Translations under genes and position numbers: made by a program
Part shown: one piece after another, positions 6,946 through 14,777 of the stretch
Layout: each line of letters starts with the position of its first letter
How positions within the stretch are numbered: position 1 is the stretch's first letter
Origin: Streptomyces rubradiris
Lineage (GTDB): Bacteria; Actinomycetota; Actinomycetes; Streptomycetales; Streptomycetaceae
Length of the DNA: 64,000 nucleotides
Assembly: GCF_016860525.1 (NCBI RefSeq)
Contig: NZ_BNEA01000015.1
Location: forward strand, 3,968,001-4,032,000
Direction of reading: 5' to 3'
The notes under the pieces: model-generated
Database searches by the model: none
What the model was told of the DNA's origin: nothing
Seen by the model: only the letters and a program-made list of their open reading frames with translations

Positions 6946-7911
6946 GTGGCCGGTCAGCCCGTGCCCGTGATCATCGACTGTGACACCGGCGTCGACGACG
7001 CCCTGGCCCTGCTCTTCGCCGTGCGCCACCCGGGGCTCGATCTGCGGGCCGTGACCTGTGTCGCCGGGAACACCGGCGTGGACGGCGTGGTCCGCAACAC
7101 CCTGACCGTGCTGGAGCGGGCGGGCGCCCCCGCCGTCCCGGTGGCGCGGGGTGCCGAGCGCCCGCTGATCGAGCCGGCCCGCCGTGCGCCGGTGCACGGC
7201 GCCGACGGCATGGGCGACCTGGGGCTGCCGGCACCCGCCCGGGGCCCGGCGGACGTGGACGCGGTCACCCTGCTGCGCCGGGAGATCCTCGCCTGCCCGC
7301 GCCCCGTGACGCTGGTTCCGACCGCCCCGCTGACCAACATCGCGCTGCTGCTGCGCACCCACCCGGAGGTCACCCGGAACATCGAGCGGATCGTGTTCAT
7401 GGGCGGGGCGGTGACCACCGGGAACGCCACCCCGGTCGCCGAGTTCAACGTCTGGCACGACCCGGAGGCCGCGGCGGTGCTGCTGACGGCCGGGGTGCCG
7501 ATCACCATGTACGGCCTGGACGTCTTCCGGCGGGTCGTCGTACCCGGCGCCGAGGTGCGCCGGCTGCGCGCGAGCGACGAGCCCGGCGCCCGGCTGGCCG
7601 GGGACCTCCTCGCGTGCCGGCCGACCCGGCAGGGCCGTGCGCCGGGAGCGGAGGAGGCCGGCGGCCTCGGTGACGCGGGCGCGGTGTGCGCGGTGGCCGA
7701 TCCGGCGGGCCTCACCACCCGGCTGCTGCCGGTCGAGGTCTGCCTGGCGCCCGGCCCGGCCCGCGGCCAGACCGTCGTGGACCTCCGGCCCGGCCCCGGC
7801 GAGGCCGAGTTCCACGCCGACGACTCCGAACGGGCCCTGGTGGACGTGGCGTTGGACGTGGACGTGGAGCGGTACGTGAAGTTGTACCTGGAGACGGTGG
7901 CACGGCCCTAG
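6946..7911 (+). CDS. inosine-uridine preferring nucleoside hydrolase family protein
   Basis: A 321-residue enzyme that would cleave the N-glycosidic bond of ribonucleosides. The calcium-binding signature DCDTGVDDALAL is at about residues 9-20, and MGGAVTTGNATPVAEFNVWHDPEA near residues 150-180 matches the second conserved block. The GTG start has an AAAGGAGG site. It lies 27 bases after the ThrRS paralogue on the same strand and is probably co-transcribed. Substrate preference cannot be told from the sequence. Confidence 0.87.
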   Translation: MAGQPVPVIIDCDTGVDDALALLFAVRHPGLDLRAVTCVAGNTGVDGVVRNTLTVLERAGAPAVPVARGAERPLIEPARRAPVHGADGMGDLGLPAPARGPADVDAVTLLRREILACPRPVTLVPTAPLTNIALLLRTHPEVTRNIERIVFMGGAVTTGNATPVAEFNVWHDPEAAAVLLTAGVPITMYGLDVFRRVVVPGAEVRRLRASDEPGARLAGDLLACRPTRQGRAPGAEEAGGLGDAGAVCAVADPAGLTTRLLPVEVCLAPGPARGQTVVDLRPGPGEAEFHADDSERALVDVALDVDVERYVKLYLETVARP

Positions 7912-8069
7912 CGTCCGCCGGGCCGGGCCGCGGCAACGCCCCTCACCCGAGCCGGATCAATGCAACGCCCTTTACAAAAAGGGTGTCCGGCTCGTCGGGG
8001 AGACCCGATTCGGCCATCGTACGGCCCCTCGGTCCGGTCGGGAGCCGGTCGATCACATGGGTGAGCAGG

Positions 8070-8101
8070 CGTTCATGTGCCTGAACGGGCGTTCCGGAAC
8101 G
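8070..8101. promoter_or_regulatory. two adjacent inverted repeats upstream of the lyase promoter
   Basis: CGTTCA-N6-TGAACG (8070-8087) and CGTTCCGGAACG (8090-8101) share CGTTC/GAACG half sites. They lie 33-64 bases upstream of a good -35 hexamer, a position suited to a repressor or activator. No regulator gene is adjacent. Confidence 0.4.
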
Positions 8102-8133
8102 GCACGTTTCAGACCGCGAACGCAAAGAGATGG

Positions 8134-8162
8134 TTGTGGCTCGGCAAAGGGTTTCCTAATCT
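8134..8162 (+). promoter_or_regulatory. vegetative-type promoter for the lyase gene
   Basis: TTGTGG (8134-8139) and TAATCT (8157-8162) are separated by 17 bases, close to the sigma-70 consensus. The transcript would start near 8169, giving a leader of about 150 bases before GTG 8320. The rest of the 408-base gap from 7912 holds the two inverted repeats and no convincing gene. Confidence 0.5.
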
Positions 8163-8319
8163 TCGGGCCACCGGGCTGGACAGCTGTAGACCGGGCGCCT
8201 CTCACGAGGAAGGGCACCCGGCCGGTCTGGTGCGGAACATGCCGCGCGGCCAACAGCTTTGGCGGGCAGACGGTCGCAGCGGCGCACAGCCCACGCAACC
8301 AGCAACCACGGAGGATACC

Positions 8320-9171
8320 GTGAGCCACCCCAACCGGCTACGCGATGCCATTCACTCGGACGGCACCACCCCTCTGATCGGCGTCTTCGACATGTTCTCC
8401 GCGTCCGTCGCGGCGCAGCACTACGACGGCATGTTCGTCTCCGGCTTCGGCTTCGCCGCCTCCCACTACGGCCTGCCCGACATCGGCTTCATCGCCTGGC
8501 CCGACATCATCGCCTTCGTCCAGCGCCTGCGCATGGCGTTCCCCGCGCAGCACCTGCTGGTGGACATCGACGACGGCTACGTGGACCCGGAGACCGCGTG
8601 CCACGTCGTGCAGAACCTGGAGGCCGTCGGCGCCTCCGGCGTCATCCTGGAGGACCAGAAGCGGCCCCGGCGCTGCGGACACGTCGACGGCAAGCAGATA
8701 CTCCCGCTGGAGGAGTACCTGGAGAAGCTGGAACTGGTCCTGCAGTCCCGCCGCGACCTGGTGGTGGTCGCCCGCACCGACGCCACCGAGGAGGACGAGA
8801 TCCTGCGCCGCGCCAAGGCGCTCGCCGCGACCGACGCCGACGTGGTGCTGGTCGACGGGGTCCGCAGCGTGGACTGGATCCACAAGGTGCGCAAGGTCAT
8901 CGGGGACAAGCCGCTGCTGTTCAACCAGATAGCCGGGGGCAAGTCGCCGCGGCTGTCGCTGAGCGAGCTGTCCGACCTGGGCGTCGACGTCGCCATCTAC
9001 AGCACGCCCTGCCTGTTCGCCGCGCAGACCGCCATCGACCGGGCCCTGACCGAGCTGAAGGAGGCCGACGGCCGCCTGCCGCAGACCGGGCCGGACAGCG
9101 TGGGGGTCGCCGAGTGCCTGGCCCTGCTGGAGAAGAACATCAGCCGGCACCACGTGCACACCCCGGCGTGA
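8320..9171 (+). CDS. isocitrate lyase / PEP mutase superfamily enzyme, methylisocitrate-lyase-like
   Basis: A 283-residue TIM-barrel enzyme. The motif ILEDQKRPRRCGH at about residues 107-119 matches the ED-Q--P-RCGH signature of C-C lyases such as 2-methylisocitrate lyase, with the catalytic Cys present. Phosphonate-forming PEP mutases instead have EDKxxxKxNS, so that role is unlikely. DIDDGY at about 80-85 supplies the metal-binding acidic residues. The GTG at 8320 has a GGAGG site; an upstream extension to 8077 is unlike the family. It ends at a strong hairpin. The next gene is a BASS-type transporter, a family that includes ketoacid carriers, so the two could work together, which is inference. 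Confidence 0.75.
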   Translation: MSHPNRLRDAIHSDGTTPLIGVFDMFSASVAAQHYDGMFVSGFGFAASHYGLPDIGFIAWPDIIAFVQRLRMAFPAQHLLVDIDDGYVDPETACHVVQNLEAVGASGVILEDQKRPRRCGHVDGKQILPLEEYLEKLELVLQSRRDLVVVARTDATEEDEILRRAKALAATDADVVLVDGVRSVDWIHKVRKVIGDKPLLFNQIAGGKSPRLSLSELSDLGVDVAIYSTPCLFAAQTAIDRALTELKEADGRLPQTGPDSVGVAECLALLEKNISRHHVHTPA

Positions 9172-9185
9172 CCTGATCCACCACA

Positions 9186-9216
9186 GGGGCCCGCGCGCCG
9201 CCGGCACGCGGGCCCC
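9186..9216 (+). terminator. hairpin after the lyase gene
   Basis: GGGGCCCGCG (9186-9195) pairs with CGCGGGCCCC (9207-9216) around an 11-base loop, 15 bases after the stop. Confidence 0.65.
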
Positions 9217-9223
9217 ACCGGTT

Positions 9224-9262
9224 GACGAACCCCATGGACGAACCCCATGGACGAAACCCATG
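9224..9262. repeat. three tandem 13-bp repeats
   Basis: GACGAACCCCATG occurs twice in perfect tandem (9224-9236, 9237-9249) and once with one change (GACGAAACCCATG, 9250-9262). The array lies between a terminator and the BASS transporter start at 9321. It may be an operator array or a slipped-strand expansion. Confidence 0.75.
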
Positions 9263-9320
9263 GGTGAGGCCCACAGAGGCATCCCCCGTCCCATGCCACC
9301 CGCTTCCAAGGCAGGAGCGC

Positions 9321-10400
9321 ATGTCTCAGACGCTCACAGGCTCGGTCCGCGGTCTGGCGCGCCGTGTCGACTGGTACATCGTCGCGCTGTTCGGCGCGAT
9401 CGGGATCGCCGCGCTCGTCCCGGCCGAGGACACGGCGGCCGAGGCCGTCTCGTGGCTGACCAAGCTGGCGATCGGCCTGCTGTTCTTCCTCTACGGCGCC
9501 CGGCTCTCCCCGCAGGCCGCGCTGGACGGCGTACGGCACTGGCGGCTGCATCTCCCGGTGCTCGCCCTGACGTTCGCCGCCTTCCCGCTGCTCGGCCTGG
9601 CGGCGCGGCTGCTGCCGGACGGGTGGCTCGGCGCCGAACTGACCGCCGGTGTCCTCTTCCTGGCCGTGCTGCCGTCCACCGTGCAGTCCTCCATCGCCCT
9701 CACCTCCCTGGCCCGCGGCAACGTGGCCGCGGCCCTGTGCTCCGCGTCCTTCTCCACGGTGCTGGGCGTGGTGCTCACCCCGGTGCTGGCCGTCGCGCTG
9801 ATCGGCGGCGGCGAGGGCGGCGGAATCCCGATCGGCGCGGGTCAACTCGTCGACATCGCCGTCCAATTGCTGCTGCCGTTCGCCGCCGGACAGGCGGTGC
9901 GGCGGTGGATCTCCGGCTGGCTCGGCCGGCACCGCAAGGTGATCGGGCTCTGCGACCGGGGCTCCATCCTGCTCGTCGTCTACGCGGCGTTCAGCCGGGG
10001 CATGACCACCGGCATCTGGCAGCGGGTGTCCCCCGGCCGCCTGGTCCTGCTCGGCGTGCTGATCGCGGTCCTGCTCGCCGCCGCGCTGCTGCTCGCCGAC
10101 CGCTCCGCGCGGGCGCTGCGGCTGCCCCGCGAGGACCGGGTGACGGCGGTCTTCTGCGGGGCGACCAAGAGCCTGGCCAGCGGGCTGCCGATGGCCTCCG
10201 TGCTGTTCCCCGCGGACGAGGTCGCCATGACCGTCCTGCCGCTGATGCTCTACCACACCCTCCAGCTGGTGGTCTGTGCCGCGCTCGCCCGCCGCCTCAG
10301 TCGGACGGCGCCGCCCGCACCGACCAGCGCTCCTCCACCCGTGCCAGCCGCCAGTACGCCAGCGCCGCCGCCCACACCACCACGAACAGGCCGACGATGA
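9321..10400 (+). CDS. bile acid:sodium symporter (BASS) family transporter
   Basis: A 359-residue membrane protein with about nine or ten hydrophobic segments. LPSTVQSSIALTSLARGN (about residues 115-132) and FCGATKSLASGLPMA (about 277-291) are the two conserved blocks of the SBF/BASS fold that contribute to the substrate site. Family members move organic anions, including bile acids and ketoacids, with sodium. ATG 9321 follows a GCAGGAG site. The last 35 residues are a Pro/Ala/Thr tail encoded across the 3' end of the convergent Ni/Co transporter gene, a 104-base overlap. The substrate is unknown. Confidence 0.8.
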   Translation: MSQTLTGSVRGLARRVDWYIVALFGAIGIAALVPAEDTAAEAVSWLTKLAIGLLFFLYGARLSPQAALDGVRHWRLHLPVLALTFAAFPLLGLAARLLPDGWLGAELTAGVLFLAVLPSTVQSSIALTSLARGNVAAALCSASFSTVLGVVLTPVLAVALIGGGEGGGIPIGAGQLVDIAVQLLLPFAAGQAVRRWISGWLGRHRKVIGLCDRGSILLVVYAAFSRGMTTGIWQRVSPGRLVLLGVLIAVLLAAALLLADRSARALRLPREDRVTAVFCGATKSLASGLPMASVLFPADEVAMTVLPLMLYHTLQLVVCAALARRLSRTAPPAPTSAPPPVPAASTPAPPPTPPRTGRR

Positions 10401-11379
10401 GATAGCCGACGCTGTCCAGGTTCAGCCCGGCCACCCAGCCGGTCACCGGGTCGCTGAGGCCGGCCTTCTCGTGCAGCACGCCGACCAGTTCGATCGTGCC
10501 GATGAAGAAGGCCACGGCGATGGACAGACCGGTGATGGCGAGGTTGTAGAAGACCTTGCGGACGGGGTTGGCGAACGCCCACTGGTAGGCGAAGTTCATG
10601 AACGTGCCGTCGAGGGTGTCGAACAGGCTCATCCCGGCGGCGAACAGCAGCGGCAGGCACAGGATCGCGTACCAGGGCAGGCCGGCCGCCGCTCCCGAGC
10701 CGGCCATCACCATCAGGCTGACCTCGGTGGCCGTGTCGAAGCCGAGGCCGAACAGGAAGCCCAGCGGGTACATCTGCCCCGGCCGGGACACGGACTTCGT
10801 CAGCCGCCCCAGCAGCCGGTTCATGAACCCGCGGCCTTCCAGGTGCCTCTCCAGCTCCGTCTCGTCGTACCCGCCCGCGCGCATCGCCCGGAACACCTTC
10901 AGGATGCCCGCCAGGGCGACCAGGTTCAGGGCGGCGATGAGGTAGAGGAAGGACCCGGAGATCGTCGTACCGACCACCCCGAGCACCTGGTGGGTGGTGG
11001 AGCCCTCGTTCATCACCTTCCCGGCCAGCGAGGTGCCGCCCGCGATCAGCAGGGCCAGCAGCACGACCACGCTGGAGTGCCCGAGCGCGAACCAGAACCC
11101 CACCGACACCGGCCGCTTGCCGTCGGCCATCAGCTTGCGGGTGGTGTTGTCGATCGCCGCGATGTGGTCGGCGTCGAAGGCGTGGCGCATGCCGAGGGTG
11201 TAGGCGGTGATGCCCAGCCCCACGCCGAACACCTGTGAACCGACCTCGAAGTGCCGCGGGGCGACCAGCAGACAGAGAATCCCGAAGGCGACGACATGCA
11301 GGGCGAGGATCACCACCAGCAGCCCCGCCGTCTTGACGGTGTCCTCGCGTCGCCAGCGGAAAGAAGCGGCATCAGCCAT
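10297..11379 (-). CDS. HoxN/HupN/NixA family nickel/cobalt transporter
   Basis: A 360-residue permease with eight or so membrane segments. HAFDADHIAAIDNTTRKL at about residues 64-81 carries the HX4DH metal signature of NiCoT permeases, and LGHSSVVVLLAL and LGFDTATEVSL match the other two family blocks. The ATG at 11379 fits a GGAG site better than the GTG at 11388. A cobalamin riboswitch occupies the 5' leader, which points to cobalt import for B12 synthesis. A divergent ArsR-type gene lies beyond it. The gene overlaps the BASS gene tail by 104 bases at its 3' end. Confidence 0.92.
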   Translation of the reverse strand: MADAASFRWRREDTVKTAGLLVVILALHVVAFGILCLLVAPRHFEVGSQVFGVGLGITAYTLGMRHAFDADHIAAIDNTTRKLMADGKRPVSVGFWFALGHSSVVVLLALLIAGGTSLAGKVMNEGSTTHQVLGVVGTTISGSFLYLIAALNLVALAGILKVFRAMRAGGYDETELERHLEGRGFMNRLLGRLTKSVSRPGQMYPLGFLFGLGFDTATEVSLMVMAGSGAAAGLPWYAILCLPLLFAAGMSLFDTLDGTFMNFAYQWAFANPVRKVFYNLAITGLSIAVAFFIGTIELVGVLHEKAGLSDPVTGWVAGLNLDSVGYLIVGLFVVVWAAALAYWRLARVEERWSVRAAPSD

Positions 11380-11420
11380 CGGGTTCACGCTCCAGCACCT
11401 CGTGGATCACTTCGTGAGCT

Positions 11421-11580
11421 GCCGTGGCCGGTCTCCTGGCTTACGGGTCACGCGTCCGCCGTTCCTGCCTTCCCGGCCTTTCGACCAGTGGCCCGGCGGG
11501 TGCCGGACGGAACGGGAACTCCCCGATCACAGTGGCGAGGGCCGCTCCGGTCTCACACCGGCTTCCCGAACACCACGGCC
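11421..11580 (-). ncRNA. cobalamin riboswitch
   Basis: On the minus strand the leader contains GAAGCCGGTGTGAGACCGG, GCCACTGTGATCGG and the B12 box GCCAGGAGACCGGCC in the right order. The outer stem pairs GCCGTGG with CCACGGC at 11421-11427 and 11573-11579. It ends about 41 bases before the Ni/Co transporter ATG, leaving little room for a terminator, so translational control by hiding the ribosome site is more likely. Adenosylcobalamin should switch the transporter off. Confidence 0.93.
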
Positions 11581-11609
11581 CGCCCACGGTAGAGGGGCAC
11601 ACGGTTGCC

Positions 11610-11639
11610 TGCATAGCTGCGCAGTCGGGCAGGTATGCA
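11610..11639. promoter_or_regulatory. probable ArsR-type operator
   Basis: TGCATAGCTGC (11610-11620) and GCAGGTATGCA (11629-11639) form an inverted repeat with one mismatch in eleven, between the riboswitch leader and the divergent ArsR gene. ArsR-family metal sensors bind imperfect palindromes of this size. An in-frame ATG at 11635 lies inside it, favouring the later start at 11671. Confidence 0.55.
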
Positions 11640-11670
11640 AGATCACATCGCCGCCTGCCAGGATGGGGGC

Positions 11671-12021
11671 ATGCATCTCGTTCCTGCCGACCGGGCCGAT
11701 CGTCGCACCATCGACGGTCACCGGGTGTGCGAGGCGATCGCCGCGATCGGCGACGCGGGGCGTCTGCGCACCTGGGCCGACCGTTTCTCGTTGCTGGCCG
11801 ACGCCAACCGGCTCGCGCTGCTGCTCGCCCTGCACCGGACCGGGCCGCTGGCCGTCTCGGACCTGGCGATCGCCACGGGCATGAACGACCCGGCCGTCTC
11901 GCAGGCCCTGCGGCTGCTGCGCGCGGCCGGGGTCGTGGCGGGGGAGAAAGAGGGGCGCGTGGTGCGCTATCGGGTGGTGGACGAGGACGTGAGGGGCCTG
12001 TTGGAGCACTGCGCCGCCTGA
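11671..12021 (+). CDS. ArsR family transcriptional regulator, likely Ni/Co sensor
   Basis: A 116-residue winged-helix repressor. The DNA-binding helix-turn-helix is VSDLAIATGMNDPAVSQALRLLRAAGVV, at about residues 62-90, followed by the wing GEKEGRVVRYRVV. The body resembles actinobacterial NmtR (LADANRL; GPLAVSDLA; AVSQALRLLR). Candidate metal ligands are the N-terminal His2 and Asp/His in the last helix (DEDVRGLLEHC), which partly matches the ligands described for NmtR. The start at 11671 follows GGGGGC. Its position beside a Ni/Co permease and a palindrome suggests it represses that permease when metal is plentiful. Confidence 0.8.
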   Translation: MHLVPADRADRRTIDGHRVCEAIAAIGDAGRLRTWADRFSLLADANRLALLLALHRTGPLAVSDLAIATGMNDPAVSQALRLLRAAGVVAGEKEGRVVRYRVVDEDVRGLLEHCAA

Positions 12022-12099
12022 TCGCCCCGGAAAAGGTTCCCTTTCGGGCAATGTGGACAGATACCCATCCGTACCGCCGTCCGTCCCATGGGAGCCCGT

Positions 12100-13758
12100 A
12101 TGGCAGACCGTCCGCCGGACCTCTCGTCCAGGAACCCCGACTGGTGGCGCCAGGCCGTCATCTACCAGATCTATCCCCGCAGTTTCGCCGACGCCGACGG
12201 TGACGGTCTCGGTGACCTCAGGGGCCTGACCCAGCGGCTGTCGCACCTCGCCACGCTCGGCGTCGACGCCCTGTGGCTGAGCCCCTTCTACCCCTCCGAG
12301 CTCGCCGACGGCGGCTACGACGTCATCGACCCGCGCGGTGTCGACGAACGCCTGGGCACGCTGGACGACTTCGACGCCCTGGTGGGCGAGGCGCACCGGC
12401 TGGGCCTGAAGGTCGTCGTGGACATCGTCCCCAACCACACCTCCCATCTGCACCGCTGGTTCCGGGAGGCGCTGCGCGCCGGGCCCGGATCGGCCGCCCG
12501 CGAGCGGTACGTGTTCCGGCCGGGACGCGGCGCGCACGGGGAACTGCCGCCCACCGACTGGCAGTCGGTGTTCGGCGGCAGCGCCTGGCAGCGGGTGGCC
12601 GACGGGGAGTGGTACCTGCACCTGTTCGCCCCCGAGCAGCCCGACCTGAACTGGGACAACGAGGAGGTCCGCGCCGACTTCCGCACCACCCTGCGGTTCT
12701 GGTGCGACCGGGGCGTGGACGGCTTCCGCGTGGACGTCGCGCACGGCCTGGCCAAGGACCTCACCGAGCCGCTGCGGGACCTCGGCACCCTCGGCACGGC
12801 CGGCGAGGCGGCCCTGCTGCACCTGCCGCCGGGCAGCCACCCGTACTGGGACCGGGACGAGGTGCACGAGATCTACCGCGACTGGCGCAAGATCTTCGAC
12901 GCCTACCGCCCGCCCCGCATGGCCGTCGCCGAGGCCTGGGTCCCGGGCGGCCGCCGGTCCCTGTACGCCCGCCCCGACGAACTCGGCCAGGCCTTCAACT
13001 TCGAGTACCTCCAGGCCCGCTGGGACGCGGACGAGCTGCGGGAGATCATCGCCGGCGAGCTGGCCACGGCCCGCGCGGCCGGTGCCTCCGCGACCTGGGT
13101 ACTGTCCAACCACGACGTCGTACGGCACGCCTCCCGGCTCATGCTGCCGCCCGGCACCGACCCGGAGTCCTGGCTGCTCGCCCACGGCGCGGCGCCCGCC
13201 GTCGATCCGGCCGCCGGGCTGCGCCGGGCCCGGGCGGCGACCCTGCTGATGCTGGCGCTGCCCGGCTCGGCGTATCTGTACCAGGGCGAGGAACTCGGCC
13301 TGCCCGAGGTCGCGGACCTGCCCACGGAGGTGCTCCAGGACCCGATCTGGGAGCAGACCGGCCACACCCGCAAGGGCCGCGACGGCTGCCGGGTGCCCCT
13401 GCCGTGGACGACGTCCGGGCCGTCCTACGGCTTCGGGCCCGGCGCCGGCTGGCTGCCGCAGCCCGCGTCCTTCGCCGGCTACGCGGTCCAGGCGCAGGCC
13501 GGTGTGGAGGGCTCCACGCTGGAGCTGTACCGCACGGCCCTGCGGCTGCGCCGCAAGCTGCTGGACGGCGAGACGCTGACCTGGACCCCGGGCGCCCCGG
13601 CCGGCGTGCTGGACTTCACCCGCACCGAGGCCTGGCGCAGCGTCACCAACCTGGGCACCGAGCCGGTGCCGCTGCCGCCCGGCGAGGTCCTGCTGAGCAG
13701 CACCCCGCTGCCCGGCGGCGGGGTGCTGCCGCCGGACACCACCGTGTGGCTGGCCTAG
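12100..13758 (+). CDS. GH13 alpha-glucosidase / oligo-1,6-glucosidase family protein
   Basis: A 552-residue glycoside hydrolase of the alpha-amylase superfamily without a signal peptide, so cytoplasmic. Conserved regions appear in order: DIVPNHTS (region I), GFRVDVAH with the nucleophile Asp (region II), AVAEAWV with the acid/base Glu (region III) and LSNHDVVRH with the third acid (region IV). The N-terminus WWRQAVIYQIYPRSFADADGDG is typical of alpha-glucosidases and related enzymes. The ATG at 12100 has GGGAG five bases away; the ATG at 12088 has none. It acts on short alpha-glucans such as maltose or isomaltose; the exact linkage is not decided by sequence. Confidence 0.88.
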   Translation: MADRPPDLSSRNPDWWRQAVIYQIYPRSFADADGDGLGDLRGLTQRLSHLATLGVDALWLSPFYPSELADGGYDVIDPRGVDERLGTLDDFDALVGEAHRLGLKVVVDIVPNHTSHLHRWFREALRAGPGSAARERYVFRPGRGAHGELPPTDWQSVFGGSAWQRVADGEWYLHLFAPEQPDLNWDNEEVRADFRTTLRFWCDRGVDGFRVDVAHGLAKDLTEPLRDLGTLGTAGEAALLHLPPGSHPYWDRDEVHEIYRDWRKIFDAYRPPRMAVAEAWVPGGRRSLYARPDELGQAFNFEYLQARWDADELREIIAGELATARAAGASATWVLSNHDVVRHASRLMLPPGTDPESWLLAHGAAPAVDPAAGLRRARAATLLMLALPGSAYLYQGEELGLPEVADLPTEVLQDPIWEQTGHTRKGRDGCRVPLPWTTSGPSYGFGPGAGWLPQPASFAGYAVQAQAGVEGSTLELYRTALRLRRKLLDGETLTWTPGAPAGVLDFTRTEAWRSVTNLGTEPVPLPPGEVLLSSTPLPGGGVLPPDTTVWLA

Positions 13759-13779
13759 GACCGCCCGGCCGCGCCGCGG

Positions 13780-14559
13780 CTAGCCGGCCGGCGGGGCCGG
13801 GCTCGGTCCCGCCCCGGTGCCGCCGCCCGCGAGGGCGTCGATGTCCACCGGGGTGGAGGTGGCCGACGGCGGCGGGGTGAGGACCACCTCCGGCCGGCCG
13901 GCGGCCGGGGGCGGCGGGGTCAGGTCGGAGTCGGGCAGCTTGGGCGAGGTGGTCTGCTGGAACAGGGTCCGGTCGAAGTCCACCAGGCCCGTCTTCTCCA
14001 TCATGGAGATGTGGTCCAGCACGGTGTCGTTGGCCTGGTCGGCCAGGGCCCGCACCAGCGAGTTCTTCGTGGTGGACCGGATCTTCGCCACCGTGTTGAA
14101 GATGGAACCGTGCGTCATCCGCAGGATGTTGGCGAAGTCGGTGTCGAACCGCCTGCCGCTCTCCCCGTCCAGCTGCCGCACGAAGCCCCGCTGCTGGGGG
14201 CTCGCCTCGTCGGGCAGCGTGATGTTCAGCAGCGGGGCGATCGCGCGGCAGGTGGTGTCGAGCGCCGCGTGTCCGTCGACCAGGTGCCGGCTGGCCGTGA
14301 TCACCGCCTCGGAGCCGCCCTTGCGCAGCCCGATCTGCCCGACGGGGTACTCCCACAGCCCCGCCGCCCGCACCTTCACCACGAAGTCCCGGTCCTGCTC
14401 GGTCAGCGGCCCCCACCGGGTGCTCGCGATGACACGGTCCGGGGCGCCGGAGACCTGGCTCAGGCCGAGCATGGCCGGGTAGGCGAGCGCGGCGAGGGTC
14501 AGGGCCATCGCACCGCCCACGAACAGCGTTCCGGTCGCGTTCCGCGAAAAGCGCACCAT
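13780..14559 (-). CDS. DUF4142 family membrane-anchored or secreted protein
   Basis: A 259-residue protein from ATG 14559 with a GGAGG site. A hydrophobic segment at about residues 12-35 (signal or anchor) is followed by LTEQDRDFVVKVRAAGLWEYPVGQIGLRKG, the typical opening of DUF4142, a four-helix ferritin-like domain of unknown function found in exported bacterial proteins. The C-terminal 60 residues are Pro/Thr/Ser-rich. It converges with the GH13 gene. Confidence 0.78.
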   Translation of the reverse strand: MVRFSRNATGTLFVGGAMALTLAALAYPAMLGLSQVSGAPDRVIASTRWGPLTEQDRDFVVKVRAAGLWEYPVGQIGLRKGGSEAVITASRHLVDGHAALDTTCRAIAPLLNITLPDEASPQQRGFVRQLDGESGRRFDTDFANILRMTHGSIFNTVAKIRSTTKNSLVRALADQANDTVLDHISMMEKTGLVDFDRTLFQQTTSPKLPDSDLTPPPPAAGRPEVVLTPPPSATSTPVDIDALAGGGTGAGPSPAPPAG

Positions 14560-14777
14560 GCCTCCTGCCGGGGATCTTCCGTCGTCGGCCCGGACGCACG
14601 GCGGTACGCGGGCCCGGACACCCAAGCGGTACGGACGCGGGGCCGGTCCGTCTCAGTGCGCGGGGTGAAGAACCGCGCCGGCCCGGGGCCCGGCGCGACC
14701 TGTCACACCGGCCGGCCCCGTCGGACCAGCGCATGGCGGCCGTCTTCTCCTGGACGGCCTGAGCGCGGGCTCGCGGC

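Noticed and set aside
8320-9171. Phosphonate biosynthesis PEP mutase
   Set aside because: The motif is ED-Q--P-RCGH with the lyase Cys, not the EDKxxxKxNS of PEP mutases, and no phosphonopyruvate decarboxylase gene is near.
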